Positions 40,033 to 47,667 of a stretch of 64,000 nt of DNA are shown here, piece after piece (the stretch's first letter is position 1; the number at the start of each line of letters is the position of its first letter). Made by a program: the position numbers and the translations under genes. Source of the DNA: Microbacterium sp. ProA8 (GTDB lineage: Bacteria > Actinomycetota > Actinomycetes > Actinomycetales > Microbacteriaceae); contig NZ_CP157000.1 in the NCBI RefSeq assembly GCF_039905635.1, forward strand, positions 558,001 through 622,000, written 5' to 3'. The notes beneath the pieces were generated by a model that saw nothing but the letters and a program-made list of their open reading frames with translations, did not search any database and was not told where the DNA came from.

Positions 40033-40701
40033 TCACCGGCGTTCGTGGTGCGGCCGTGCGTTTGTCGTGAGCGCGACGGCGCCCTCTGCGCGCAACGTGC
40101 CCGGGCGGAGCCCCAGCGTCCATTCGGCGACGTCCGACACGAAGTGCTCGTAGGGCTCCTGCGAGGGCTCGCCGCTGTTGTTGACCGACGCGCTCTGGCC
40201 GTCGACCGCCATCAGGATGCGCGTGCCCGCGACGTACGGATCGACGTCGGCGAACTCGCGCGCGGCGACGCCCTGCTCGATGATGTCGACGATGCCGGCC
40301 TGGTTGAGCGCCTCCTCTTCGACGAGCGCCTCGTTCAGGGCGGGGCTGAAGCGCGACAGGTGGCGCGCGTTCAGCCAGAGACGCGCGAGATCCCACGATT
40401 CGTGGCTCTCATACCCGGCGACGAGCCGCGCCAGTCGCTCTGTCGCGGTGCCGTCGCGGCGGAAGAGCTGCGCGCGCTCACCCGAGGCCGCGCGCACGAA
40501 TGCGGCGACCACCAGGTCTTCTGCGGCGGGGAAGTAGTGGGTGATCAGGCCGGGGCGCACGCCGAGCCGGTCGGCGACCGCACGCAGCGTGATGCGCTCG
40601 AGGCCCTCGGTGAGGGCGATGTCGGCGGACGCCGCCAGGATCTCCTCCCGGCGTTCCTCGGGGCGCTTGCGCACCCTCCGAGGCTCACCGCTTGACACCA
40701 T
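40033..40701 (-). CDS. TetR-family transcriptional regulator
   Basis: 222 residues. The N-terminal TetR helix-turn-helix (REEILAASADIALTEGLERI, then LGVRPGLITHYFPAAEDLVV, about 15-65) is followed by an all-helical ligand-binding domain of no assigned specificity. ATG 40701 is chosen because TAGCAT lies seven bases upstream, the leaderless pattern of this window; ATG 40710, three codons earlier, is also in frame but overlaps that hexamer. It is divergent from the NCS1 permease, with two palindromes between, and probably represses both. The ligand is likely a nucleobase-type compound. Confidence 0.88.
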   Translation of the reverse strand: MVSSGEPRRVRKRPEERREEILAASADIALTEGLERITLRAVADRLGVRPGLITHYFPAAEDLVVAAFVRAASGERAQLFRRDGTATERLARLVAGYESHESWDLARLWLNARHLSRFSPALNEALVEEEALNQAGIVDIIEQGVAAREFADVDPYVAGTRILMAVDGQSASVNNSGEPSQEPYEHFVSDVAEWTLGLRPGTLRAEGAVALTTNARPHHERR

Positions 40702-40711
40702 GCGATCCATG

Positions 40712-40756
40712 CTATTGGATGTGTGACCAATAACCTATTGTTCGTGCGACCAATAG
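40712..40756. promoter_or_regulatory. two palindromic TetR operators
   Basis: CTATTGG (40712-40718) with CCAATAA (40727-40733), and CTATTG (40735-40740) with CAATAG (40751-40756), form two adjacent inverted repeats sharing the half-site CTATTGG. They lie between the TetR and NCS1 genes and overlap the TetR start region. Confidence 0.7.
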
Positions 40757-40823
40757 GCGGCCGCATCCCGAGCAACGAAGCCGCGGCCCGACGACGTCGT
40801 CGGGCCGACCGAGAGGATCACCC

Positions 40824-42281
40824 GTGACACAGCAACCGCAGACCGCGCAGGCATCGCCGTCGCAGACGGAGTTCGTGGATGCCGCGACCCAGCCGGAGAC
40901 GCGGGGCATCGAGCTGATCGGCGCCGGCGAGCGCCACGGCCGTGCGCGCGATCTCTTCTTCGTCTGGGCGGCGCCGAGCGTCAGCATCCTGAACTTCACG
41001 ATCGGCGCGACCCTCGTGCTGCTGGGACTCGAGCTGTGGCAGGCGGTGCTCGTCGTGATCGCCGCCTCGGCGCTCTGGGTGCTGCCTGGCACGATCGCGA
41101 TCAGCGGGCCGGCGGCCGGCACATCGGGTTCGGTCATCACGCGCGCGATCTACGGCATCATCGGCAACAAGCCCGTCGTGGCCTTCACCGGTTGGCTCAT
41201 CGGGGCGGTGTTCCTCGCGCTCAACTGGCTCGCGTCGTCGTTCCTCGGCGCGGGCCTGCTCGCCGGCATGGGTCTGACCGACCCGGTGATCGTGCCGATC
41301 GTCGTGACCCTCGTCATCTCGGCGCTGACCGTGCTCGTCGCCGTGTACGGGCACGCGCTCATCCTGCGCGTGTACTCGTGGCTCGCCATCGTGCTGGCCG
41401 TCATCTTCGTGACCGTGGCGGCGTTCCTCCTGCCGCAGGTCGACCTGGGCTTCCAGCAGCCCGAGCCCCTGTCGGGCGTGCCGCTGTGGTCTGCCATCAC
41501 GATCGGCTTCACGATCATCGCCTCCGGCCCGATCTCGTACATCAACAGCCCCGACATCGCCCGCTACCTTCCGCGCTCCACGAAGGCGTCGCACATCATC
41601 GCCGCGACGGCGCTCGGCGGGGCGCTGCCGGGCATGGTCTTCACCGTGGTCGGCGCGCTCCTCGCGACCGCGGTCACGGGCGAGGCGATGGATGCCGGCA
41701 TCGAATCCGCGCTCCTGGGCCTGCTGCCCGGCTGGCTCGGGCCGGTGCTCGTCATCGGCGTGATCGCGAACACGATCGCGCTCAACGGCATGACGACCTA
41801 CACCTCGAGCATGGCGCTGCAGGCGATCGGCCTGCCTATTCGCCGCATCCCGGCCGCGATCGTCGTCGGCCTGATCGGCACCGCGCTCACCGTCTACCTG
41901 GTGCTGTCGACGAGCCTCCTGGATGCCGTCAACCTCATGCTGCAGTTCCTCGTGATCGTCTCGGCACCCACGATGGCCGTGTTCGTCGCCGACGTGCTGC
42001 TGCGCCGTGGCCGCTACGACGGCGCCGACCTCTTCGACGAGGAGCGCGGGGGCCGCTTCTGGTACAGCGGCGGCTGGAGCATTCCCGGCATCGCGGCGGT
42101 GCTCATCGGCGGCACGGCGACCGCGCTGTGCCTGTCGACCGAGGTCTGGACCGGACCCATCGCCGAGAGCCTCGGCTACGTCGATCTCTCGGTGCCGGTC
42201 GGGATGGTGGTGTCGGTGCTCGTCTACACGGTGCTGCTCCGCACGCCGCTCGGCAAGGCGGGGCGACCCGACGCGAGCTGA
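40824..42281 (+). CDS. NCS1-family nucleobase permease
   Basis: 485-residue nucleobase:cation symporter-1 protein with about twelve spans (first: FFVWAAPSVSILNFTIGATL). Family marks include GTSGSVITRAIYGIIGN and SYINSPDIARYLPRST. The charged N-terminus is about 40 residues long. GTG 40824 follows GAGAGGA. It resembles CodB-type cytosine/purine transporters. No nucleobase-degrading enzyme is adjacent, so the substrate cannot be assigned. A divergent TetR probably regulates it. Confidence 0.87.
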   Translation: MTQQPQTAQASPSQTEFVDAATQPETRGIELIGAGERHGRARDLFFVWAAPSVSILNFTIGATLVLLGLELWQAVLVVIAASALWVLPGTIAISGPAAGTSGSVITRAIYGIIGNKPVVAFTGWLIGAVFLALNWLASSFLGAGLLAGMGLTDPVIVPIVVTLVISALTVLVAVYGHALILRVYSWLAIVLAVIFVTVAAFLLPQVDLGFQQPEPLSGVPLWSAITIGFTIIASGPISYINSPDIARYLPRSTKASHIIAATALGGALPGMVFTVVGALLATAVTGEAMDAGIESALLGLLPGWLGPVLVIGVIANTIALNGMTTYTSSMALQAIGLPIRRIPAAIVVGLIGTALTVYLVLSTSLLDAVNLMLQFLVIVSAPTMAVFVADVLLRRGRYDGADLFDEERGGRFWYSGGWSIPGIAAVLIGGTATALCLSTEVWTGPIAESLGYVDLSVPVGMVVSVLVYTVLLRTPLGKAGRPDAS

Positions 42282-42299
42282 GGGCCGGCTCCGCCTCAG

Positions 42300-42330
42300 A
42301 GCGCCCTTCCGCCGCTGGCGGGAGGGCGCT
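42300..42330 (+). terminator. terminator, 14-bp stem
   Basis: AGCGCCCTTCCGCC pairs with GGCGGGAGGGCGCT (one T-G pair) around a 3-base loop, 18 bases after the permease stop. Confidence 0.75.
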
Positions 42331-42372
42331 GCGCATTCGTCAGGACGCGCGGCGCCAGCCGGCGAGCGTCGT

Positions 42373-42444
42373 CAACAGGTCAACCGCGCTTCCACAGGAG
42401 GTTGGAACGATCCAACCTCCTGCGCAAGGCCGGTTGACCTGTTG
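42373..42444. repeat. 72-bp nested inverted repeat
   Basis: Outer arms CAACAGGTCAACC (42373-42385) and GGTTGACCTGTTG (42432-42444) are perfect, and so are inner arms CAGGAGGTTGGA (42395-42406) and TCCAACCTCCTG (42411-42422) around the loop ACGA. The two unpaired flanks are 9 bases each. It lies 130 bases upstream of the pantothenate operon, after the permease terminator. It could be an RNA regulatory fold, with an AGGAGG sequence buried in the stem, or a REP-type palindromic element. Confidence 0.75.
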
Positions 42445-42574
42445 GCGGAGAAGGATTGGGGAGGGAAGCCGAGCGGTGACGGATGCTGCCGGATCCGTCC
42501 GTGGACGGACCGGGCGAGCCCGCACGGTACTTTTGAACCCTGGTTCACCAGCCGCGAACACGGGAGGGGCGACG

Positions 42575-43435
42575 ATGCCGGACCTCGATCCCTTGTCCGT
42601 GCGCGCCCACGGCAGGGCGGCGAACGCCCGTCCCGCGGCAGCCGATGACCCCATGGTCTCGCAGCGCCCCGCGGCGGCCCAGGGGCCCGTGGCGATCATC
42701 GGTGACGGGCGCGTCGGGCGCTCCATGGCGGCGGCACTCCGCGCGGCGGGGGTCGACGTCCGCGGTCCCCTCGGGCGAGGCGCGACCGGCGATGCGGCCG
42801 CCATCGTGCTGCTGGCGGTTCCGGATGCTGAGATCGGCGCGGCCGCACACCTCATCGCCCCCGGCCCGCTGGTGGGGCACTTCTCGGGTGCGACGACGCT
42901 CGAGCCGCTCGCCCCGCACGAGGCGCTCAGCATCCATCCCCTTATGACCGTGGCCGGCGACCGTGCCCTTTTCGACGGCGTGCCTGCGGCCGTCGCGGGC
43001 TCCACGCCTCGCGCACTCGAGGTCGCCGCGGCCATCGCGAGGGCCCTCGGCATGACGCCGATCGAGGTCGCCGATGCCGACCGGGGGGCGTATCACGCGG
43101 CGGCGTCGATCGCGTCGAACTTCCTGGTGACCCTCGAGGGCTTCGCCGAGGAACTGGCCGCGACCGCCGGCGTGCCGCGGGACGCCCTCGCCCCGCTCGT
43201 GCACGCGACGGTGGAGAACTGGCGGGCCCAGGGTGCGGCATCCGCCCTCACGGGTCCCATCGCGCGCGGCGACGAGGACACGGTCGCCCGCCAGCGCACG
43301 GCGGTGGCCGAGCGGATGCCGCACCGCCTCGCCCTCTTCGACGCCCTCGCCGACGCGACCCGCGACCTCGCGGCGACGCGCAGACCCGCCCGCGACCTCG
43401 CGACCGGCGCCCGCCCTGGGGAGGAGCCGTGGTGA
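42575..43435 (+). CDS. Rossmann-like/DUF2520 protein of the pantothenate operon
   Basis: 286 residues. A Rossmann-like NAD(P)-binding domain (about 36-165, GPVAIIGDGRVGRSMAAALR) is followed by a DUF2520 helical domain (about 170-265, AYHAAASIASNFLVTLEGFA). The fold resembles 6-phosphogluconate- and ketopantoate-reductase-like dehydrogenases, and genes of this family often precede panC. That suggests a role near ketopantoate reduction, but no ketopantoate reductase gene (panE) is seen in the operon and the function is unproven. ATG 42575 follows GGGAGGGG; the first 25 residues are variable. Overlaps panC by four bases. Confidence 0.85.
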   Translation: MPDLDPLSVRAHGRAANARPAAADDPMVSQRPAAAQGPVAIIGDGRVGRSMAAALRAAGVDVRGPLGRGATGDAAAIVLLAVPDAEIGAAAHLIAPGPLVGHFSGATTLEPLAPHEALSIHPLMTVAGDRALFDGVPAAVAGSTPRALEVAAAIARALGMTPIEVADADRGAYHAAASIASNFLVTLEGFAEELAATAGVPRDALAPLVHATVENWRAQGAASALTGPIARGDEDTVARQRTAVAERMPHRLALFDALADATRDLAATRRPARDLATGARPGEEPW

Positions 43436-44283
43436 CCGTCGTCCGCACGATCGCCGACCTGCGCAACGCGCTGCGCGATCGACGCAGCGGCCGCATCGGC
43501 CTGGTGCCGACGATGGGCGCACTGCACGAGGGGCACCTCACGCTGGTGCGCGCCGCCCGTGCCGACAACGACACCGTCGTGATGTCGATCTTCGTGAACC
43601 CCACGCAGTTCACCGAGCAGGCCGACCTCGCCGCCTACCCGCGCACCGAGGAGCGCGACGTCGCGCTCGCCGCCGAAGCGGGCGTCGACGTGGTCTTCGC
43701 GCCGGACCCCGCAGAGATGTACCCCGCCGGCTTCTCGACCACTGTGAGCGTGACCGGCCCGGTCGCCGAGACCCTCGAAGGCGCGCAGCGCGGCCGCGCC
43801 CACTTCGACGGCGTCGCGACGGTCGTGACGAAGCTGCTGCTCGCCGCGTCGCCGGATGCCGCCTACTTCGGCGCGAAGGACGCGCAGCAGGTCGCCGTGC
43901 TCCGGCGCCTGACCGCCGATCTCAACGTGCCGGTGGAGCTCGTGGTGTGTCCGACGTCGCGCGACGACGACGGCCTCGCCCGCTCGAGCCGCAACGCCCG
44001 GCTGTCGCCGGACGAGCGCGCCCGGGCGCTGGCCATTCCGCGCGCACTGCAGGCGGTGACGGATGCCGCGGGCTCCGGCATCCGCGATCCCCGATCGCTG
44101 CGCGACCGGGCACTGGACGTGCTCGCCGAGGGGATGATCGCGCTCGAGTACGTCGCGTTCGTCGACCCCGAGACCTTCGAGCCGGTTCCCCTCGTGGATC
44201 GCCCGACGCTCGTGGCGATCGCCGCGCGCGTCGGCGCCACCCGGCTCATCGACAACACCGTGATCGACGCAGGAGGTTCGTGA
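43432..44283 (+). CDS. panC: pantothenate synthetase
   Basis: 283 residues. Condenses pantoate and beta-alanine with ATP to pantothenate in the cytoplasm. The nucleotide-binding HIGH-like motif is PTMGALHEGH (26-35), with the conserved MSIFVNPTQF, YFGAKDAQQ and the KMSKS-like SSRNARLS. GTG 43432 is seven bases after GGGAGG; GTG 43429 is an alternative. It sits between the DUF2520 gene and panB, overlapping both, so all three are translated together. Confidence 0.95.
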   Translation: MTVVRTIADLRNALRDRRSGRIGLVPTMGALHEGHLTLVRAARADNDTVVMSIFVNPTQFTEQADLAAYPRTEERDVALAAEAGVDVVFAPDPAEMYPAGFSTTVSVTGPVAETLEGAQRGRAHFDGVATVVTKLLLAASPDAAYFGAKDAQQVAVLRRLTADLNVPVELVVCPTSRDDDGLARSSRNARLSPDERARALAIPRALQAVTDAAGSGIRDPRSLRDRALDVLAEGMIALEYVAFVDPETFEPVPLVDRPTLVAIAARVGATRLIDNTVIDAGGS

Positions 44284-45143
44284 TGCGCCCGCAGGTGACG
44301 CTTCGGCGGCTGGAAGAGATGAAGGCCGGCCGTGAGCCCATCGTCATGGTGACGGCCTACGACTACCCGACGGCGCGCGTCGCCGAGCGGGCCGAGGTCG
44401 ACATGGTGCTCGTCGGAGACTCCGGAGCGCAGGTCGTACTCGGCTACGACTCGACGGTGGCGGTGTCGATCGACGAGATGCTGGTGCTCGCCCGCGCCGT
44501 GCGCCGCGGCGTCCGGTCGGCATTCGTCGTCTGCGACCTGCCCTTCGGCTCGACCGAGGTGTCGGACGAGCAGGCCGTCGCCACGGCGGTGCGGTTCGTC
44601 CGCGAGGCGGGCGCCGACGCCGTCAAGCTCGAGGGCGGCGGCGAGGCGCGGCTGAGCCGCATCCGCGCGATCGCCGCGGCCGGCATCGCCGTCGTCGCGC
44701 ACGTGGGGCTCACGCCGCAGACCGCGGTCGCGCTGGGTGGGATGCGCGCGCAAGGACGCACGGCCGACTCCGCCGCGCGGTTCGCGCGCGAGGCCGTCGC
44801 CGTGCAGGAGGCCGGCGCGAGCATGCTCGTGGTCGAGGCGGTGCCGGCCGAGGTCGTCGACGTCGTGCTGCCGGCCCTCGACATCCCCGTGATCGGCATC
44901 GGCGCGGGCCGCGCCGACGGCCAGGTGCTCGTGATGCACGACCTCCTCGGCATCACCGAGGGCAAGACCGCGGCGTTCGTCAAACGCTTCGCCTCCGTCG
45001 GCGACGAGATGGCCGGCGGCGTCGCGGCATATGCCGCCGAGGTGCGCGGCGGCGTCTTCCCGGGAGCCGAGCACGGGTACAGCGCGAACGAGGCCGCGGT
45101 CGCCGCGGCGCGCGAGGCGCTCGGCGGCAACGCGACGGACTGA
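44283..45143 (+). CDS. panB: 3-methyl-2-oxobutanoate hydroxymethyltransferase
   Basis: 286-residue PanB, which makes ketopantoate from 2-oxoisovalerate and methylene-tetrahydrofolate. Visible family marks: MVTAYDYPTARVAE, VLVGDSGAQVVLGYDSTV (Mg-binding Asp region), KLEGGGEARLSRIRAI, VVAHVGLTPQ and IPVIGIGAGRADGQVLVMHD. ATG overlaps the panC stop by one base. It is the last gene of the operon; panD is absent here. The stop lies six bases from that of the convergent LacI gene, with only a small hairpin (CTGAC/GTCAG) between. Confidence 0.95.
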   Translation: MRPQVTLRRLEEMKAGREPIVMVTAYDYPTARVAERAEVDMVLVGDSGAQVVLGYDSTVAVSIDEMLVLARAVRRGVRSAFVVCDLPFGSTEVSDEQAVATAVRFVREAGADAVKLEGGGEARLSRIRAIAAAGIAVVAHVGLTPQTAVALGGMRAQGRTADSAARFAREAVAVQEAGASMLVVEAVPAEVVDVVLPALDIPVIGIGAGRADGQVLVMHDLLGITEGKTAAFVKRFASVGDEMAGGVAAYAAEVRGGVFPGAEHGYSANEAAVAAAREALGGNATD

Positions 45144-45149
45144 CGCCGG

Positions 45150-46157
45150 TCAGCGGGGCGCAGGGCCCGTCGACTCGCGCCAGATGACGCGGTGCAGGCC
45201 CCGCTTCTCGGGCGGAGCGGGCTCGTCGCGCAGCGCGGCGATCAGGCGTGTCATCGCGCGCGCGCCGAGCCCCTCGAGGTTGATCTCCACCGTCGTGAGC
45301 GACGGGCTGAGCAGGCGGCCGAGGTCGTGGTCGTCCCAGCCGGTGACGCTGAGGTCGTCGGGCACCCGCCACCCGCGGTCGATCGCGCCGCGGATCACGC
45401 CGCCCGCGACCAGGTCGTTCGCCGCCACCACGGCCGTCGGGCCGCCGCGGTCGGGGAGCGCCTGGACCGCAGCGATGCCGTCCTCGGCCGACCAGTCGCC
45501 CTCCGCCACGCCGAGGGACTCCAGACCCAGCTGCGCGAGCGTCTCGAGGTAGGTGTCGCGGCGAGCGCGTGCCGAGGCGAACTGGAGGTCTCCGGTGACG
45601 TGCAGGAAGCGGCGGTGGCCGAGGTCGGCGAGGCCGCGGATGAGCTCCGCGATGGCGGAGGCATCCGCCAGCTCGCCGATGCCGCGCATCTCGTCGTCGA
45701 AGTCGGCCGACGCGACGATCGGGGTGCCGCTCGAAGCCTGCAGCTCGGCGGACGCCAGCACGGGGGCGAACGAGACGATGCCGTCGACCTGACCCGAGTC
45801 GGCGAGCTCGGCGACCCGCCGGGTGCGCTCCTCGGCGCCGCCCTCGAGGCTGAGCACCTCGACCGCGTATCCGGCCGCATGCGCCGCCGCGCCCGCCCCG
45901 GCCAGCATGCGGGCGGGACTGTACGCGAGCGTCGGCACGATCACCGCGAGGCGGCCGGTCTGGCGGGTGCGCATCGATCGGGCCACGAGGTTCGGGCGGT
46001 AGTGGAGCTGCTCGACCGCCGCCTGCACGCGGGCCTTCGTCGCGGGCTTGAGGCCGTCGGGGGCGCGGAAGTAGCGCGAGACCGTCTGGTGGGAGACATC
46101 CGCCAGGCGCGCGACCTCCATGATCGTCGGCCGGCGGTGCGGTGCGGTGTCGGTCAC
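45150..46157 (-). CDS. LacI-family transcriptional regulator
   Basis: 335 residues. N-terminal helix-turn-helix (IMEVARLADVSHQTVSRYFR) and hinge (RPNLVARSMR), then a periplasmic-binding-type effector domain ending in VTGWDDHDLGRLLSPSLTTV. GTG 46157 follows GAGGAGG at good distance; the frame extends upstream through the operator region and is not coding. It is divergent from an operon of sugar-binding protein, dehydrogenase, PmoA-like protein and cupin, and should repress it through the operators at 46193-46252. Confidence 0.92.
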   Translation of the reverse strand: MTDTAPHRRPTIMEVARLADVSHQTVSRYFRAPDGLKPATKARVQAAVEQLHYRPNLVARSMRTRQTGRLAVIVPTLAYSPARMLAGAGAAAHAAGYAVEVLSLEGGAEERTRRVAELADSGQVDGIVSFAPVLASAELQASSGTPIVASADFDDEMRGIGELADASAIAELIRGLADLGHRRFLHVTGDLQFASARARRDTYLETLAQLGLESLGVAEGDWSAEDGIAAVQALPDRGGPTAVVAANDLVAGGVIRGAIDRGWRVPDDLSVTGWDDHDLGRLLSPSLTTVEINLEGLGARAMTRLIAALRDEPAPPEKRGLHRVIWRESTGPAPR

Positions 46158-46192
46158 GGGTGCCTCCTCGGAGCTCCATGTTGACACAGTTC

Positions 46193-46252
46193 GTGAACCT
46201 TCACTATTCTCGACCTCGCACGAAAGTGATCGATCACTAAGTGAAGGTTCAC
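46193..46252. promoter_or_regulatory. LacI operator array
   Basis: A perfect palindrome with central CG, AGTGATCGATCACT (46225-46238), lies between two outer sites GTGAACCTTCACT (46193-46205) and AGTGAAGGTTCAC (46240-46252), which are exact complements of each other and individually near-palindromic. All share GTGA/TCAC half-sites. They fill the divergent promoter between the LacI gene and the sugar-binding protein. Confidence 0.78.
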
Positions 46253-46290
46253 GCGGTTGCACCGCACCGCGATCCAGTGAAAGGACAATG

Positions 46291-47607
46291 ATGTTCACGA
46301 GCAGGAAGAAGCGCGCCGCCGGCGCCCTCGTCATCGCCGGCGCCCTCGGCGTGGTGCTCGCCGGATGCGCGGGAGGGTCCGCGCCGGGCGAAGCCGCGTC
46401 GACCTACGACCCCGACGAGAAGGTCGAGCTCGACTTCGCGTTCTGGGGCAACGACGTGCGTGCCGAGCTGTATGACGAGGCCATCGCGGCGTTCAACGAG
46501 GAGTACCCCAACATCACGGTGGACGCGACGTTCCTCGCGTGGGACGAGTACTGGGAGAAGCGCCAGACCGAGGCGGCGGGCAAGGATCTGCCCGACGTCT
46601 TCCAGATGGACATGACCTACGTCCGTCAGTACTCGGAGAACGGCCTGGTCCTCGACCTCACGCCCTACCTCGACGGCGTCATCGCGACGGACGGCTACGA
46701 GCAGAACGTTCTCGACATCGCGAAGGTCGGCGACGCGACGGTCGGCATGCCGATCTCGACGAACGCACTGGGCATGTTCGAGAACCCGACCCTCATCGAA
46801 GAGGTGGGCGTCGAACCGTTCGGCGGCGGCGACTGGGACGACTACGACGACTGGCTCCGCACCGCCCGCGAGGCGGCCGAGGAGTCCGGCATCGAGGCCT
46901 GGGGAGCAAGCAACCCCACCGGCTTCATCCAGACGTTCGAACTCGCGCTGCGTTCCGACGGGAAGTCACTGTTCACCGAGGACGGGGAGGTCGGCTTCAC
47001 CAAGGAGGAACTCGCGGAGTTCTGGGACCGCGGCGTCGAACTGCGCGACGAAGACGTCGTCACCCCGCAGCAGCGCCTCGAGGAGCTGGCACCGATGTCG
47101 GGATTCGACGCGGCCAAGCAGCTCACCGAGATCACCTGGGACAACTTCGGCGCCGGCTACCTCGCGAACCTCGGTGCGGCATACCCCGAGGTGAACCTCG
47201 TCGCACCGCCGGTGACAGAGGAGGGCGCGAAGGACCTGTACATGAAGGCCGGCATGCTGATGTCGGGTGCGGCGACGACGGAGCACCCCGAGGCGGCCGC
47301 CACGTTCATCGACTTCATGGCGAACAGCCCCGAGGTCGGTGCCATCTTCGGCACGAACCGCGGCATGCCCGCGTCCGAGACGCAGCGCGACGGCATCGAG
47401 GTGGATGCGATCGCCCAGCAGATCCTCGACTACGAGGAGTCCATCGCCGACCGTCTCGGCGACCCGCCGCCGGTGCCAATCGTCGGCTACGGCTCCATCG
47501 AGGCGAAGTTCAAGGCGCTGGGCCAGGAGCTCGGCTTCGGGACGGTCACGGTCGACGACGCGGTGGATCAGCTCTTCGCCGAGATCGACGTGATCCTCAA
47601 CCAGTAG
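46291..47607 (+). CDS. ABC sugar-binding lipoprotein without adjacent permeases
   Basis: 438 residues, family 1 solute-binding protein with lipobox VLAGC (Cys26) and a mature domain beginning DEKVELDFAFWGND. It is clearly paralogous to the binding protein at 56.1 kb (shared PNITV, LPDVFQMD, HPEAAATFIDF and GAIFGTNRGMPAS-type segments). AAGGA lies five bases before ATG 46291; an ATG immediately upstream is possible. No permease or ATPase follows; the next genes are enzymes. It may feed the permeases at 57.5-59.4 kb. Confidence 0.9.
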   Translation: MFTSRKKRAAGALVIAGALGVVLAGCAGGSAPGEAASTYDPDEKVELDFAFWGNDVRAELYDEAIAAFNEEYPNITVDATFLAWDEYWEKRQTEAAGKDLPDVFQMDMTYVRQYSENGLVLDLTPYLDGVIATDGYEQNVLDIAKVGDATVGMPISTNALGMFENPTLIEEVGVEPFGGGDWDDYDDWLRTAREAAEESGIEAWGASNPTGFIQTFELALRSDGKSLFTEDGEVGFTKEELAEFWDRGVELRDEDVVTPQQRLEELAPMSGFDAAKQLTEITWDNFGAGYLANLGAAYPEVNLVAPPVTEEGAKDLYMKAGMLMSGAATTEHPEAAATFIDFMANSPEVGAIFGTNRGMPASETQRDGIEVDAIAQQILDYEESIADRLGDPPPVPIVGYGSIEAKFKALGQELGFGTVTVDDAVDQLFAEIDVILNQ

Positions 47608-47628
47608 CCGAGCGGCCATCCGTCCGTC

Positions 47629-47643
47629 GTCCGCCTCGCGGAC
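47629..47643 (+). terminator. small intra-operon hairpin
   Basis: GTCCGC (47629-47634) and GCGGAC (47638-47643) form a 6-bp hairpin after the binding-protein gene. It may act as a partial terminator or 3' stabiliser, lowering expression of the downstream enzymes. Confidence 0.4.
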
Positions 47644-47667
47644 CTCTCCTCGAACGACAGGAGCATC

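Noticed and set aside
42373..42444. Insertion-sequence end or integrase attachment site
   Set aside because: No transposase or integrase gene and no target duplication is seen nearby, so the nested repeat is listed only as a repeat.
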